Assembly (NCBI GenBank): GCA_016712355.1
Contig: JADJRF010000005.1
Location: forward strand, 558,001 to 622,000
Reading direction: 5' to 3'
DNA from: Vampirovibrionales bacterium
GTDB taxonomy: Bacteria; Cyanobacteriota; Vampirovibrionia; Vampirovibrionales; Vampirovibrionaceae
DNA: 64,000 nt
Below, one piece after another: positions 1-8,730 of this stretch. Numbering within the stretch: the first letter of the stretch is position 1; the number at the start of each line of letters is the position of its first letter. The notes below the pieces were generated by a model. That model ran no database searches and was not told where the DNA came from. It saw only the letters and a list, made by a program, of their open reading frames with translations. The position numbers were made by a program, and so were the translations under genes.

Positions 1-724
1 CATCGTGAGCGAAATCCGCCGCCCGCGTCAGACGTATATCGGTAATTTGAATGTACATGCGGCTAATATTGCGCGCGAAGACGCGGCGTTTCGAAAAACG
101 CTTCAATACGCCGACGCCGTTTTCTGCGATGGCGCGGGCATCGTTTGGGCCTCACGCCTGCTGGGCGGCCCTGTTCTGCCCAAGCGCTTCACGTCGGCGG
201 ACTTTATGCCCGCGCTCTTGAAGCGGCTGGCTCAAGAAGACCTTACCTGCTATTTTCTGGGAAGCGCGCCGGGCGTCGCTCAGGACGCGATGGCAACCCT
301 CGCCCGGCTTGTTCCCAATCACACGATGGTGGGCTGGCATCACGGCTATCTTACAGATCCCCAGATTAACGCCCGCGCAATTGCAGAGATTAATCGCCTT
401 CAGCCCGATATTCTTTTTGTGGGAATGGGGATGCCCTTACAAGAGCACTGGACGCAGAAAAACCGTCGCGCCCTGGCGGTTCGATGCCTGATGCCGCTGG
501 GGGCGACCATGGATTATTTTAGCGGACGCGCCCCTCGCTGCCCCTCCTGGATGGGCTCTATGGGGCTGGAATGGCTGTTTCGCCTATTTCTGGAGCCTCG
601 TCGCATGAGTGGTCGCTATTTGGCGGGCAATCCGGTATTTATGGCGCGCACGATGGTTGAAGCGGCTTCCAGGCGTCTATCCTACAGTCAGACTCCGGCG
701 TCACCCGCTATTACTCAGCATTAA
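1..724 (+). CDS. WecG/TagA/CpsF-type (GT26) glycosyltransferase, 5' partial
   Basis: This frame is already open at the window edge, so the true start probably lies upstream; the first possible internal start is GTG at 5. Seen: an N-terminal aromatic/Asp-Gly block (ADAVFCDGAGIVWASRLLG), a nucleotide-sugar-like motif (FLGSAPGVAQDA) and the block PDILFVGMGMPLQEHW. These three are characteristic of the GT26 family, which adds the second sugar to undecaprenyl-pyrophosphate-linked GlcNAc or an equivalent in surface polysaccharide or teichoic acid assembly. The C-terminus carries a basic/aromatic stretch that in this family helps membrane association. No polysaccharide genes flank it inside the window, so the product polymer is unknown. 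Family assignment is fairly sure; the sugar specificity is not. Confidence 0.85.
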   Translation, partial: IVSEIRRPRQTYIGNLNVHAANIAREDAAFRKTLQYADAVFCDGAGIVWASRLLGGPVLPKRFTSADFMPALLKRLAQEDLTCYFLGSAPGVAQDAMATLARLVPNHTMVGWHHGYLTDPQINARAIAEINRLQPDILFVGMGMPLQEHWTQKNRRALAVRCLMPLGATMDYFSGRAPRCPSWMGSMGLEWLFRLFLEPRRMSGRYLAGNPVFMARTMVEAASRRLSYSQTPASPAITQH

Positions 725-1177
725 GAGGCATTACCCACGACTGGCGCACGCCTCAATCACCACGTCCCCGGCATTGCGCGAAGGCGTGACCTGAGGCCAG
801 ACGTCCGCATGCCAAAGCGTCCACATCATTAGGACTGACAAGGCGAATGCGCCCCATACGCTGCCGCGTCGCATAAAATGAGAAAGTCTTGCGCTTGTCA
901 TGGCACACAGCCTTAGGCTTGTTGCGAAAGCAGAGGGAGAGGCAACCAAACAACGGCTTTCCTGTTATTCAGGATTCTGTTTGTCTTGGGGACGGGGATT
1001 GGCGGCTTCTCTCCTCCCAAATCGTCGTCGGGTTGGTGAAAATTGCGAGACGAGCCGGCACAATGTTTACAATCCTGCATGGGCGACGCCCGTTACGTCG
1101 ATTCGCTTGCGGTAAAATAAGGACGGTTTTGGGTCTTTGCTGGCCCTTGTTCGGCCTCAATCATAAGGAACGTCCTC
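725..1177. other. Intergenic region with one possible small membrane ORF
   Basis: No convincing gene is seen in these 453 bases. On the minus strand a 56-codon frame (901 down to 731, starting MTSARLSHF) has one hydrophobic stretch (VWGAFALSVLMMWTLW) and would converge on the GT26 gene. It has no good ribosome-binding site, so it is only a possibility. A TAAAAT box at 1113-1118 could be a -10 element for the gene at 1178, but no matching -35 was found. Confidence 0.3.
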
Positions 1178-2317
1178 ATGACGCGTCGCTTCTCTCGCGC
1201 CCTTTTGGCCTTGATGCTCCTGCTGGCGACGCTTTCCAGCGTTTCCTTCCTTCCCTGCGCCGACGCTTTTTCGTGGCCGCGCAAGGCGATTAAAACGGCC
1301 TCCTCCTCGTCATCCCAGCCGCCTCGTATCGTCGGAGCGGACTCGGCATCTGTCGCTGTCAAGGCCTTGATGGAAATCGTCTCGGATATGAATGCGGCTT
1401 CCAATCAACATGACATTGCCGCTCTGCTAAAGCACTATTCGCCCGAATTCGTCAGCGGCGACAATTTATCGCTCAGCGAAGTACGCTCGCTGATTGAAGA
1501 TACATGGAAAACTTATCCCGATATCCGTTATGAGTCGACGCCGCTGGAAATTCGGATTAATGGCGATTGGGCAACAATTGAAAGCCTCGACACAGCAAAG
1601 GCGACGGTTTCCAACAAGGAAGGCGTGATTAACGAGCCGGGCGATCTGTCGAGTCAGTCGCGCGGCATGATGTTTCTACGCCATATTGGCAATCTCTGGG
1701 AAATCACCAGCGACCATACGCTGTATGAAAACGCGGTGATTCGTTTTGGCGCTGCCAAAACCCTCAATGCGTCGCTGTCTGCGCCCGATCAGGCATTTGC
1801 GGGAGAATCGTACGCGGCCAAGATTGCCCTTGAAATGCCGTCTTCCCTGATTGCCATCGCATCGATTTCCAAAGACCCGATTGTGTTTCCCCAACGGATG
1901 CCGGATGACCGCTTTCGATCGCTTTCGCCGGAAAATAATGAACTCGAACGCGTTTTTGCCGCCAATAAGGCCAATCGAAATGAAGTGGTCACCGCTTCTA
2001 TCGGGCTCACGCAAATTGGCCAGGACGCCGACGATCGTCTGACGGTTCAGTTTCGCGGCGTGATGATGATCATTCGCCGGGTGAACGTCTTGCCGAAGGC
2101 TAGCAAATGGCTGGATTCCAGCAGTGAAGCGCTGGTTGATTACGCTGCCAATGGTCGCGTCGACCTGCGAAAGAAGACAGATGCGCAAGCCGGTCCGGCG
2201 CCTGAAGAGATGACGCCTTCGGCGGACGCTAAATCTTCGGACGAGAAGAGCGAGCCGTCGCCAGACGTGTCTGCCCCTCCTGCCTCCCCGCCAGCCTCTC
2301 AATCGCCGCAGCCCTAA
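1178..2317 (+). CDS. Secreted protein with NTF2/SnoaL-like domain and proline-rich tail
   Basis: A 379-residue protein with a clear signal peptide (MTRRFSRALLALMLLLATL, then a cleavage-like region around ADAFS). Residues about 55-175 look like an NTF2/SnoaL-like fold: a helix with LLKHYSPEFVSGD, then strands with IRYESTPLEIRINGDWATI, ending WEITSDHTLYE. A second beta-rich region follows. The last ~50 residues are low-complexity, rich in Pro, Ser and acidic residues (APPASPPASQSPQP), probably disordered. I do not recognise a specific family and assign no function. It is likely exported to the periplasm or cell surface. It lies 32 bp upstream of lspA on the same strand, so the two may be co-transcribed. 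Confidence 0.7.
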   Translation: MTRRFSRALLALMLLLATLSSVSFLPCADAFSWPRKAIKTASSSSSQPPRIVGADSASVAVKALMEIVSDMNAASNQHDIAALLKHYSPEFVSGDNLSLSEVRSLIEDTWKTYPDIRYESTPLEIRINGDWATIESLDTAKATVSNKEGVINEPGDLSSQSRGMMFLRHIGNLWEITSDHTLYENAVIRFGAAKTLNASLSAPDQAFAGESYAAKIALEMPSSLIAIASISKDPIVFPQRMPDDRFRSLSPENNELERVFAANKANRNEVVTASIGLTQIGQDADDRLTVQFRGVMMIIRRVNVLPKASKWLDSSSEALVDYAANGRVDLRKKTDAQAGPAPEEMTPSADAKSSDEKSEPSPDVSAPPASPPASQSPQP

Positions 2318-2349
2318 GGGCTGGACGCCTCTCGGGTTCTCGAATCGAC

Positions 2350-2883
2350 ATGATTGCTTCATCTGCCCCCCCCCTGACAGAGACCCCAGCGTCTCAGCGT
2401 TTACTGGTTTCTCGTCGCCGAATGGCGATGACGACGGTCGCTTTGTTAGGCTTCTCGCTGGACTGGCTCGTCAAGCGCTGGGTGGTCGCTCATCTCGCGC
2501 TAAGCGAGTCGGCGCCTCTTTGGCCGGGCGTGGCGCAACTGACCTACGTGCGTAATGAAGGCATGGCGTTCAGCCTGTTTGATCAGAGCCCCCATGCATT
2601 AATGCTGGTAGGCGCGGCATTTTTCGTTCTGTTTCTGATGTTAGGCTTCTCGCAATGCGCAGCCGGACGAGGGCTCAGCATCGCATACGGATTGATTCTG
2701 GGCGGCGCGCTCGGGAATCTGGTTGACCGCTTCATCAGCGGCAGCGTTGCGGATTACGTCGAGCTGACCTTTATACGATATCCGGTGTTTAATCTGGCCG
2801 ACACGTTGATTTGTGTCGGCGTTGCAACGGCCTTGTTCTTTTGTTTGCGGACGCCGCAGGCGCCATGTCGTCCGGCGTCTTAA
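2350..2883 (+). CDS. lspA: Lipoprotein signal peptidase (signal peptidase II)
   Basis: The product is an integral membrane aspartyl protease that removes signal peptides from diacylglyceryl-modified prolipoproteins. All family motifs are present: DWLVKRW near residue 38, the NEGMAFSLF block, GALGNLVDRF with one catalytic Asp near residue 126, and VFNLAD with the second near 149. Four hydrophobic segments are visible. Length (177 aa) is normal, although about 25 residues precede the first helix; the in-frame methionine at codon 25 is an alternative start. The 3' end overlaps the start of the pseudouridine synthase gene, a common lspA-rluD-type arrangement that suggests translational coupling. 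Confidence 0.95.
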   Translation: MIASSAPPLTETPASQRLLVSRRRMAMTTVALLGFSLDWLVKRWVVAHLALSESAPLWPGVAQLTYVRNEGMAFSLFDQSPHALMLVGAAFFVLFLMLGFSQCAAGRGLSIAYGLILGGALGNLVDRFISGSVADYVELTFIRYPVFNLADTLICVGVATALFFCLRTPQAPCRPAS

Positions 2884-3803
2884 CGTTACTAATTGGCGAG
2901 GAAGATCGCGATTTACGCCTCGATAAGGCGCTGGCCAATGCATTCAGCGAACAATTCTCGCGCGAGCGACTCAAGGCCTTAATCCGCGCTGGCGTTGTGA
3001 GCATCAATGACAAACCATGCTTGAAGCCCGCTTCAGCGGTTCACGAAGGCGACGTTATTGCCGTGCGCACGCCCGAGCCGACCACGTTTGACTTATCGCC
3101 TGAAGCGATCCCGCTAGAAGTCGCGTTTGAAGATAATGACGTATTGGTCATCAACAAGCCGCGCGGCATGTTGAGCCACCCGGCAGGCGAACAACGCAGC
3201 GGCACCCTGGTAAATGCCGCGCTTCATCATTGTAACGGCCAACTTTCCGGCATCAATGGCCTGATTCGTCCCGGCATTGTACATCGACTCGATCGCGACA
3301 CGTGCGGCCTGATGATGATCGCCAAAACCGATCGCGCGCACCGGCATCTGGCGCAGCAGCTTCAGGCACGAACGGCGAAGCGATCGTATCAGGCCGTGGT
3401 TCATGGCAGCCCCGGCGCCGAGTCCGGTCTTATTGACGCGCCGATAGCCCGGCATCCCAAATGGCGCAACCGGATGACCGTTCATGCCAGCGGACGCTTT
3501 GCGCTCACCCGCTGGGAGGTTCTGGAACGGTTACCGGGGCGTTTTACGCACCTGCGCCTGTACCTGGAAACAGGGCGGACGCATCAAATTCGCGTTCACT
3601 TAGCGCATATTGGCATGCCGGTTCTGGGGGATCCCCAATATGGGCAAGGCGTCGAGCGTCAAATCAAACTGAATACGCCCGGCCAATTGCTTCAGGCAGA
3701 CCGCCTCAGCTTTATTCACCCGGTCTCTCAACATCTTGAGCATTTTGAAATCCCACAAGATCCGGCGATCGCCGATGCGCTTGGATTTTTACGCACCCGG
3801 TAA
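2865..3803 (+). CDS. RluA-family 23S rRNA pseudouridine synthase
   Basis: The start is taken as ATG 2865, inside the lspA 3' end, giving MSSGVLTLLIGEED. A longer frame opens at 2811 but only adds residues that overlap lspA. The N-terminus is an S4 RNA-binding domain (RLDKALANAFSEQFSRERLKALI). The catalytic domain has the RluA/D motif HRLDRDTCGL with the nucleophilic Asp near residue 141, followed by GRTHQIRVHLAHIGMPVLGD. The arrangement matches RluD-like enzymes, which isomerise uridines in helix 69 of 23S rRNA. Exact target sites cannot be read from sequence alone. Translational coupling to lspA is likely from the 19-bp overlap. Confidence 0.92.
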   Translation: MSSGVLTLLIGEEDRDLRLDKALANAFSEQFSRERLKALIRAGVVSINDKPCLKPASAVHEGDVIAVRTPEPTTFDLSPEAIPLEVAFEDNDVLVINKPRGMLSHPAGEQRSGTLVNAALHHCNGQLSGINGLIRPGIVHRLDRDTCGLMMIAKTDRAHRHLAQQLQARTAKRSYQAVVHGSPGAESGLIDAPIARHPKWRNRMTVHASGRFALTRWEVLERLPGRFTHLRLYLETGRTHQIRVHLAHIGMPVLGDPQYGQGVERQIKLNTPGQLLQADRLSFIHPVSQHLEHFEIPQDPAIADALGFLRTR

Positions 3804-3811
3804 GACATTTT

Positions 3812-5104
3812 TTATGTCATTGCGGCTCGTCGAGCTTGGGTCAACGCCGAAAAAGGCGAATCTGTCCGAACAACCAGTCCCGGACTGACCGATACCCGGG
3901 CTGCGCCGCCAAACGGATTGATCACCGCATAAGCGGTTCGTTGTTGAGCCGCTGCGCGCTGAGAGGCCAGGGCCCTCTCGTGTCGACGCTTGGTAAAGTA
4001 GATGTTTAGCATTTGCGGCGTTGAGCCCAGCAGGACCACGCTCTGAAGCAATCCAAGACCATATTGGCGGTTTTTGAGCTTGAGCAACGCAGCGCGCTTG
4101 CCCTCGAAATCGGGATGATGCAAGATATCCGCATATTTTGGGATGGAAAAATCGTCTTTACTTTGGCGCAAAATCGCTTTTAAGACATTTTTTTCCACCG
4201 GTTTATTTAAAAGACGCTTAAACGCATTTTTATAGAACAATAGGTTGACAACCGGATTCAGCACCGAAAACCACATAATGGAGTTGGCCGCCTTTACCGT
4301 TTGCTCAATACGCTCATTTTTGGTGCGCGCCGCATGGATCCAGCCCAAATAGGCAGGCATTGACCAAAAGACCAGCGTCGCCCAATCGCCTTCAATCTCA
4401 TTCCCCTTTTTTCCACCCAGGCGAAAGGTTTTGAAGAATGTCTCCAGATGCTTCGGTAATTGCTCCCCTGCAAAGCGCTTTGCGAGTTTTCCAAAGCCAA
4501 AAAACGAAGCGGCGCCCAACGCCACGCCTGTCCCAATGACTTTGATAACCATTCCCAGCTGATGAGATTTTTCTTCGGGGACGCTACGCCCGCTGCCAGT
4601 TTGATTCTTTTCGCCTTCCAGTCCGACAATAGCGTCAAAATTGGCTGTATTGGTTCGCGCCAGCGTCATATAGTTCCGTAAAAAGGGAACCGCCCAGAAC
4701 CCTGCGGCAAAAGGAAAGAAAAACGCCAGCGAAGCTCCGAGCTTGGCCAGCTTGATTTTACTCAGCACATTCTCGACAGGCTTGGCGGAAGATTTGACAA
4801 GTTCTTCGACAGATTGGGTCAATTGCTCTTGCGGCAGGCCTGTCACCTTGCTCATACCGCGTTGTAACCATGGCGGCAGCAAAACCGAAGCGAGCAGGGT
4901 CACGGCCGTGTTGGGCAACTCCAGCTCCGCGACATCAATCAATTCAGGCCCCGTTCTGGCAAGCGCCATCTTGGGAGCATTGAAGCAGGAGACATCTTTA
5001 AACAGCAGCTCTGCCAGAGGCCGTTCCGACAGCCACGCCAGCGGTCCGGTCAACGGGCCGTATTTCTGAATGGCGCTGGAAATGCCAATGTTGGCAAAGG
5101 ACAT
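3812..5104 (-). CDS. Membrane-associated protein of unknown function
   Basis: A protein of about 430 residues, convergent with the pseudouridine synthase gene. ATG 5104 (MSFANIGISSAIQKYG) is chosen as start; the frame stays open upstream to a TTG at 5173. It has several hydrophobic stretches (TAVTLLASVLLPPWL; LGASLAFFFPFAAGFW; VIGTGVALGAASFFGFG; MWFSVLNPVVNLLF), alternating with basic soluble segments. This suggests a multi-pass or membrane-attached protein. The N-terminal block with SERPLAELLFKDVSCF and PKMALARTGPEL looks like a conserved signature, but I cannot name a family. The last ~40 residues are low-complexity. No function is assigned. Confidence 0.65.
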   Translation of the reverse strand: MSFANIGISSAIQKYGPLTGPLAWLSERPLAELLFKDVSCFNAPKMALARTGPELIDVAELELPNTAVTLLASVLLPPWLQRGMSKVTGLPQEQLTQSVEELVKSSAKPVENVLSKIKLAKLGASLAFFFPFAAGFWAVPFLRNYMTLARTNTANFDAIVGLEGEKNQTGSGRSVPEEKSHQLGMVIKVIGTGVALGAASFFGFGKLAKRFAGEQLPKHLETFFKTFRLGGKKGNEIEGDWATLVFWSMPAYLGWIHAARTKNERIEQTVKAANSIMWFSVLNPVVNLLFYKNAFKRLLNKPVEKNVLKAILRQSKDDFSIPKYADILHHPDFEGKRAALLKLKNRQYGLGLLQSVVLLGSTPQMLNIYFTKRRHERALASQRAAAQQRTAYAVINPFGGAARVSVSPGLVVRTDSPFSALTQARRAAMT

Positions 5105-5456
5105 GGATCGACCGCCCTGAGGTTCACAGAAAAAGAGAAAGAAGAAGGAGCCAATGCCGTCTCTTCCTTTCAAACGCGAAAAGAACCCAAAAATTGACTT
5201 CTGTCAGGGGAAACGTTTGAAAAACGGCATGAGGATTGGATCGAACCTCCTTATTGACGCATCAACAAAACCGCAAGGCAAATGCGACCTGCTAAAGGCC
5301 GTAAGCCCCGTCATCGCATCAGCGGATTTACTCTCGCGGGAGGAACATTTTTACGTTGCTTAAAGAAACCGGCCCGTCTGCCGATACTGCTGGTGATGCG
5401 CGCAAACAGAACCCGCCCGATGCGAACGCCGTCATCATTGTGAGGAAGCTTACCCG
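5105..5456. other. Divergent intergenic region upstream of the tad operon
   Basis: About 350 bases lie between the unknown membrane gene (minus) and tadZ (plus). A TTGACT near 5193 could be a -35 box, but no convincing -10 follows. The tadZ ribosome-binding site is AGGA at about 5443, 10-11 bases before its ATG. No gene, repeat or RNA is recognised. Confidence 0.4.
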
Positions 5457-6683
5457 ATGTCAACCCTCCGGGTGGTCGCCGCCGTTAGTTCAGAAGAAAC
5501 CCGCAGCGCTTTATACGCGCAGTTGCGGGCGCTGGGCTTTGTGGACTTTAATGGCGTTTTATTAGAACTGTCAGACGCGGTTTCTATTTGTCGAAACGAC
5601 GCTCCCGACGTCCTGATTGTCGATATGACCGGACGCGAGCTCGACGCTGAACTGTTTATGCAGACCATCAGCATGGATCCGGACACGCCGACCACGATTT
5701 TTGCGCTCCATAAGTCGCTGGATCACGACATCATTGTTCAGGCTGTCAAACATGGGGCGCGCGAATTCATCCAGTATCCAGAAGAGGCGGATAAGCTGGA
5801 TATGGCCCTAAAGAAATATCTGGCCGTCATCAGCCGAAAATCCATGATGCCAGAACCCAAAGTCCGCGAGCAGGGAAGGCTTATCTCGGTTTTTTCCGCC
5901 AAAGGCGGCGTGGGGGCGTCAACAGTCGCGGTCAATCTGGCGGCGGAGTTGCGCAGCGTGAGCGATAAGCCGGTGGCCTTACTGGACCTGGATCAGGTGT
6001 TCAGTAATATGGCCGTGATGTTGAATCTTACGCCAAGCCATTCGTTAGGCGATTTGGCTGACAGCGATCCGGCCGACCTCGACGACTCGGTGTTTGCCCG
6101 CGTAGCGGTTTCGCATGAATCTGGAATTGATATCGCCGTCGGAAGCAAAAGCGTCCTGGATGATCATAATCTCATCTCGCCCGAGCTGCTGACGCGTACG
6201 ATCGATTATTTTCTATCTCACTACGCCTTTCTGGTCATCGATTTACCGTCGCACACGCTGGATCCCTACCATCAATACGTCGTGGAACGCTCGGATCTTC
6301 TGCTGCTGGTTTCGGCGCTAGATGTTCCGGGACTGGCGCGCACCCGACAATATCTGGAACTGGCGCGGCAATATCTCGAGCTGAGCAAGGTCAAATTGAC
6401 CTTGAATCGATGGAATCAAAAAGCCGCCTATGGCATGAGCAATGAAAGCGTCGAAGAGAAATTCGGTTACCCCGTCTATGCGCGGCTGCCTAACGATTGG
6501 GAGCTTAACGTAGAGGCCACGAGCCTGGGATGCGTTTATTCCAAAATCAAGCCACAGGCCGAACTCACCAAGGCTTATCGGCATCTGGCGATGCTGGTGA
6601 GCGGCCTGCAAGCGGAACCTTCAGGAGAAGCGTCGGCACGGAGCGGATTCTTGTCCAAGTTATTCATCGCCAAGAAAAAATAA
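5457..6683 (+). CDS. tadZ: TadZ/CpaE-like pilus assembly ATPase (receiver-like + MinD-like)
   Basis: A 408-residue protein. Residues 1 to ~130 form an atypical response-regulator-like domain (PDVLIVDMTGREL, then KHGAREFIQYP). From ~140 a ParA/MinD-type P-loop ATPase follows, with deviant Walker A FSAKGGVGAST and an aspartate-rich VALLDLDQ, then FLVIDLPSH as the Walker B region. This domain pair is the hallmark of TadZ/CpaE, which localises Tad (Flp) pilus secretion systems at the pole. The C-terminus is basic (LFIAKKK). It is first in a tadZ-tadA-tadB-tadC operon; the gap to tadA is 74 bp. A ribosome-binding site precedes the ATG. Confidence 0.9.
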   Translation: MSTLRVVAAVSSEETRSALYAQLRALGFVDFNGVLLELSDAVSICRNDAPDVLIVDMTGRELDAELFMQTISMDPDTPTTIFALHKSLDHDIIVQAVKHGAREFIQYPEEADKLDMALKKYLAVISRKSMMPEPKVREQGRLISVFSAKGGVGASTVAVNLAAELRSVSDKPVALLDLDQVFSNMAVMLNLTPSHSLGDLADSDPADLDDSVFARVAVSHESGIDIAVGSKSVLDDHNLISPELLTRTIDYFLSHYAFLVIDLPSHTLDPYHQYVVERSDLLLLVSALDVPGLARTRQYLELARQYLELSKVKLTLNRWNQKAAYGMSNESVEEKFGYPVYARLPNDWELNVEATSLGCVYSKIKPQAELTKAYRHLAMLVSGLQAEPSGEASARSGFLSKLFIAKKK

Positions 6684-7935
6684 AGGGCCAGAAAAGCTTA
6701 AAGCGCATGTTTTACAGGAGTCAACCCAGGCGATAAACCGTCAGGAGACTGAAGCTGATGTCCTTTACCCGTCGTCAATGGGGCCAATGGGGAAAACCTA
6801 CCGACTTTTCAAAGGACGGCGGGGGCGCCGCCGAGTCAGCCGCGCCGACAAAGCCTGAAAACGCAAGCAACACGCTCTCAGCAGGAGGCTTCAATCAGAA
6901 TACGCCTGTGCCCTCCTCTCATAACGCAACGGCGACGCGACGCGAGCCAGGACGAGCCAACAAAACGCCTCTCAACGACGACGCAAATGCCGAAACAGAA
7001 ATGAAAGGACGTATTCATCGCCGACTGATTGAAGAAATCGACTTTTCTCGTTTGGCTGAAGGCGACGACGCCCAGATTCGCACCCAGGTGCGCCACGCCA
7101 TTGCACAATTACTCAGTGAAGAGAATTCTTTGCTAAGCGCTTCGGAACGCGAGCGGCTCATTGATGAAATTTTGAACGAAACCATGGGGTTAGGTCCACT
7201 AGAGCCATTATTGCGCGACGACAGCATTACCGAAATTATGATTAACGGCCCGCGCATGGTCTTCATTGAGCGAAAAGGCCGCCTGACGGAAAGCAACGTG
7301 CGCTTTAAAGACGACGGGCATTTATTACAAGTCATTGATCGCATCGTCTCAGCCGTCGGTCGTCGCGTCGATGAAACCCAACCGCTGTGCGACGCCCGCC
7401 TCAAAGACGGCTCACGCTTTAATTGCGTTATTCCGCCATTGGCTTTGGATGGCCCACTGGTAACGATTCGGAAATTCTCCAAGGATCCGTTCAAGATTTC
7501 GGATTTAATCGCATTCGGCTCGCTAAACGAGCAAGCGGCGCAATTATTGCGTGGCTTTGTGGAAGCGCGGCTCAACATTGTCATCTCAGGCGGCACGGGC
7601 TCAGGGAAAACCACGCTGCTGAATGTTTTGTCCAGTTTTATCCCGGACGGCGAGCGGATTGTCACTATTGAAGACACCGCCGAACTGCAACTACAGCAGC
7701 GCCACGTCGCTCGAATGGAAACGCGCCCGATGAATATCGAGGGCAAAGGCGAAATTAATCAGCGCGATTTGGTAAAGAACGCCTTGAGGATGCGTCCTGA
7801 GCGCATTGTATTAGGCGAGTGTCGCGGCGGGGAAGCGCTGGACATGCTGCAAGCCATGAACACCGGTCATGATGGGTCTCTTACCACGCTTCACGCCAAC
7901 AACCCCCGTGACGCCATCCGCCGCCTGGAAACCAT

Positions 7936-7947
7936 GGTGATGATGGC
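7936..7947 (+). repeat. Left attachment-site core (attL), 12-bp direct repeat
   Basis: GGTGATGATGGC lies here and again at 16800-16811, at the exact points where tadA homology stops and resumes. It encodes part of the conserved TadA stretch VMMAG. It is the expected crossover duplication left by a tyrosine recombinase, and the recombinase gene lies at the other end. Confidence 0.85.
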
Positions 7948-7997
7948 TTCCATCCACTACCTAGAGTACACTCTGGGCGTGGGTTTCGCAAGTGGGG

Positions 7998-8017
7998 AGA
8001 TCGGAAATTTCCGATCT
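7998..8017. repeat. 20-bp perfect palindrome near the left element end
   Basis: The sequence AGATCGGAAATTTCCGATCT is its own reverse complement. It sits about 50 bp inside the left attachment core and just beyond the parE stop codon. It could be a recombinase or accessory-factor binding site. As RNA it would form a 10-bp hairpin with little loop, without a U-run. The role is not established. Confidence 0.6.
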
Positions 8018-8027
8018 TCGCATTTCT

Positions 8028-8366
8028 TTACAAGATCGCGCCCATATCCTGCTTATGAACCCGCCCTTGCAGAGTTTCGCGTGACAATTCCCGATAAATA
8101 CTTGGCACGCCCAGAATGATCACCTGTTTGCGCGCCTCGTTAATCCAGTACACAATGACGCTCCCCTTGTGATGCAGCAGGCGCAGACCTGGCAGGATGT
8201 CATCATGGGCGCGATGCGCATGGGGGGCCTTGCTCAGGTCTTTAATTTTTCGTCGCAACTGGGCAAAGTATTTTTTAGCATGGGCTTTACCCCAGCGGCT
8301 TTCCGAATAGGCGCTCTCCCGCTCAAGCTCTTGCTGGGCCTCTGGCGTTACAACAATATGGTACAC
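8028..8366 (-). CDS. parE: ParE/RelE-superfamily toxin
   Basis: About 112 residues, read from GTG 8366, just after the antitoxin stop; the frame also has an upstream TTG at 8396 that would overlap parD. The pattern is typical of the RelE/ParE fold: VTPEAQQELERESAYSESRW, then FAQLRRKIKDLSKAPHA, a strand with LPGLRLLHHKGSVIVYWI, and KQVIILGV. Chromosomal ParE toxins usually poison DNA gyrase, while RelE members cleave mRNA; which applies here is not decided. It follows the RHH antitoxin in the usual antitoxin-toxin order. Inside the integrative element it probably stabilises the insertion. Confidence 0.85.
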   Translation of the reverse strand: MYHIVVTPEAQQELERESAYSESRWGKAHAKKYFAQLRRKIKDLSKAPHAHRAHDDILPGLRLLHHKGSVIVYWINEARKQVIILGVPSIYRELSRETLQGRVHKQDMGAIL

Positions 8367-8367
8367 G

Positions 8368-8628
8368 TCAAGAGAGCCCTGCCTCCAAGCGATCAAACAC
8401 GGTATCCACGTCTGTCAACGCGGCGGATCCGTCTTGCACCGCCTCCAGCCGTGCGCCCATCTCTGCGCGGAGCCAATGGATTTGCTCAGGGCCAAAGGCT
8501 GAGCGAGCCGAGAAGAAATCACGGAGAGCTTCGCGAATCACCTCGCTGGCGCTTTTATAGAAACCGCTGTCTACTTGCGCATGCACCATGTGTTCCAACT
8601 CTTCAGGCAGTGACACATGAATCGTCAT
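8368..8628 (-). CDS. parD: ParD-like ribbon-helix-helix antitoxin
   Basis: 86 residues from ATG 8628. This start is preceded by GAGGGG at a 9-nt distance; an upstream in-frame ATG at 8649 overlaps that ribosome-binding site and is less likely. The N-terminus (MTIHVSLPEELEHMV, then YKSASEVIREALRDF) is a ribbon-helix-helix DNA-binding domain of the CopG/ParD type. The acidic C-terminal part should wrap and neutralise the toxin. Autorepression through the inverted repeat at 8680-8706 is expected from the family. It is the first gene of the pair and the toxin follows at once. Confidence 0.87.
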   Translation of the reverse strand: MTIHVSLPEELEHMVHAQVDSGFYKSASEVIREALRDFFSARSAFGPEQIHWLRAEMGARLEAVQDGSAALTDVDTVFDRLEAGLS

Positions 8629-8679
8629 AGACCAAGACCCCTCGTTCATTCAAATACCAGTAATCTTCATGATGACATG

Positions 8680-8706
8680 ATGCGAAAAAATGTCAATCTT
8701 TCGCAT
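8680..8706 (-). promoter_or_regulatory. parDE promoter/operator candidate
   Basis: An inverted repeat ATGCGAAA / TTTCGCAT (8680-8687 and 8699-8706) encloses TTGACA (minus strand, 8696-8691), a perfect -35 box. A CATCAT -10-like hexamer follows after 16 nt. The overlap of operator and -35 fits autorepression by the RHH antitoxin. Confidence 0.55.
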
Positions 8707-8730
8707 AGAGGTATGGTTGCTCTCCTCCCT

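Larger units (their letters stand above)
6758..8119 (+). pseudogene. tadA: TadA/CpaF pilus ATPase, 5' fragment truncated by element insertion
   Basis: Codons 1-396 encode most of a type II/IV secretion hexameric ATPase that powers Tad pilus assembly. Seen: a disordered N-terminal ~75 residues, the N-terminal domain (GLGPLEPLLRDDSITEIMING), Walker A GGTGSGKTT near residue 279, Walker B IVLGECRGGEALD and the His-box region GSLTTLHANNPRDAIRRLE. At 7936-7947 the gene enters a 12-bp repeat and genuine TadA sequence stops. The frame then runs on through element DNA for about 56 unrelated codons to a stop at 8119. The missing 98 C-terminal codons lie at 16812-17106. Joining 7947 to 16812 gives VMMAGYDLP in frame and a normal 494-residue protein. 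The truncated product is unlikely to be functional. Confidence 0.93.

Noticed and set aside
1676..2362. Long minus-strand frame opposite the secreted protein gene
   Set aside because: Arg-rich low-quality composition; it is a shadow of the plus-strand gene, which has a signal peptide and domain-like pattern.
5240..5255. T-loop-like GGTTCGATCC on the minus strand, possible tRNA
   Set aside because: The flanking bases do not form a T-arm stem, and no acceptor, D or anticodon arm is found nearby.
7948..8119. Replacement C-terminus for TadA supplied by the element
   Set aside because: The 56 run-on codons show no similarity to the lost C-terminal part at 16812-17106, overlap parE in antisense and look like random read-through.
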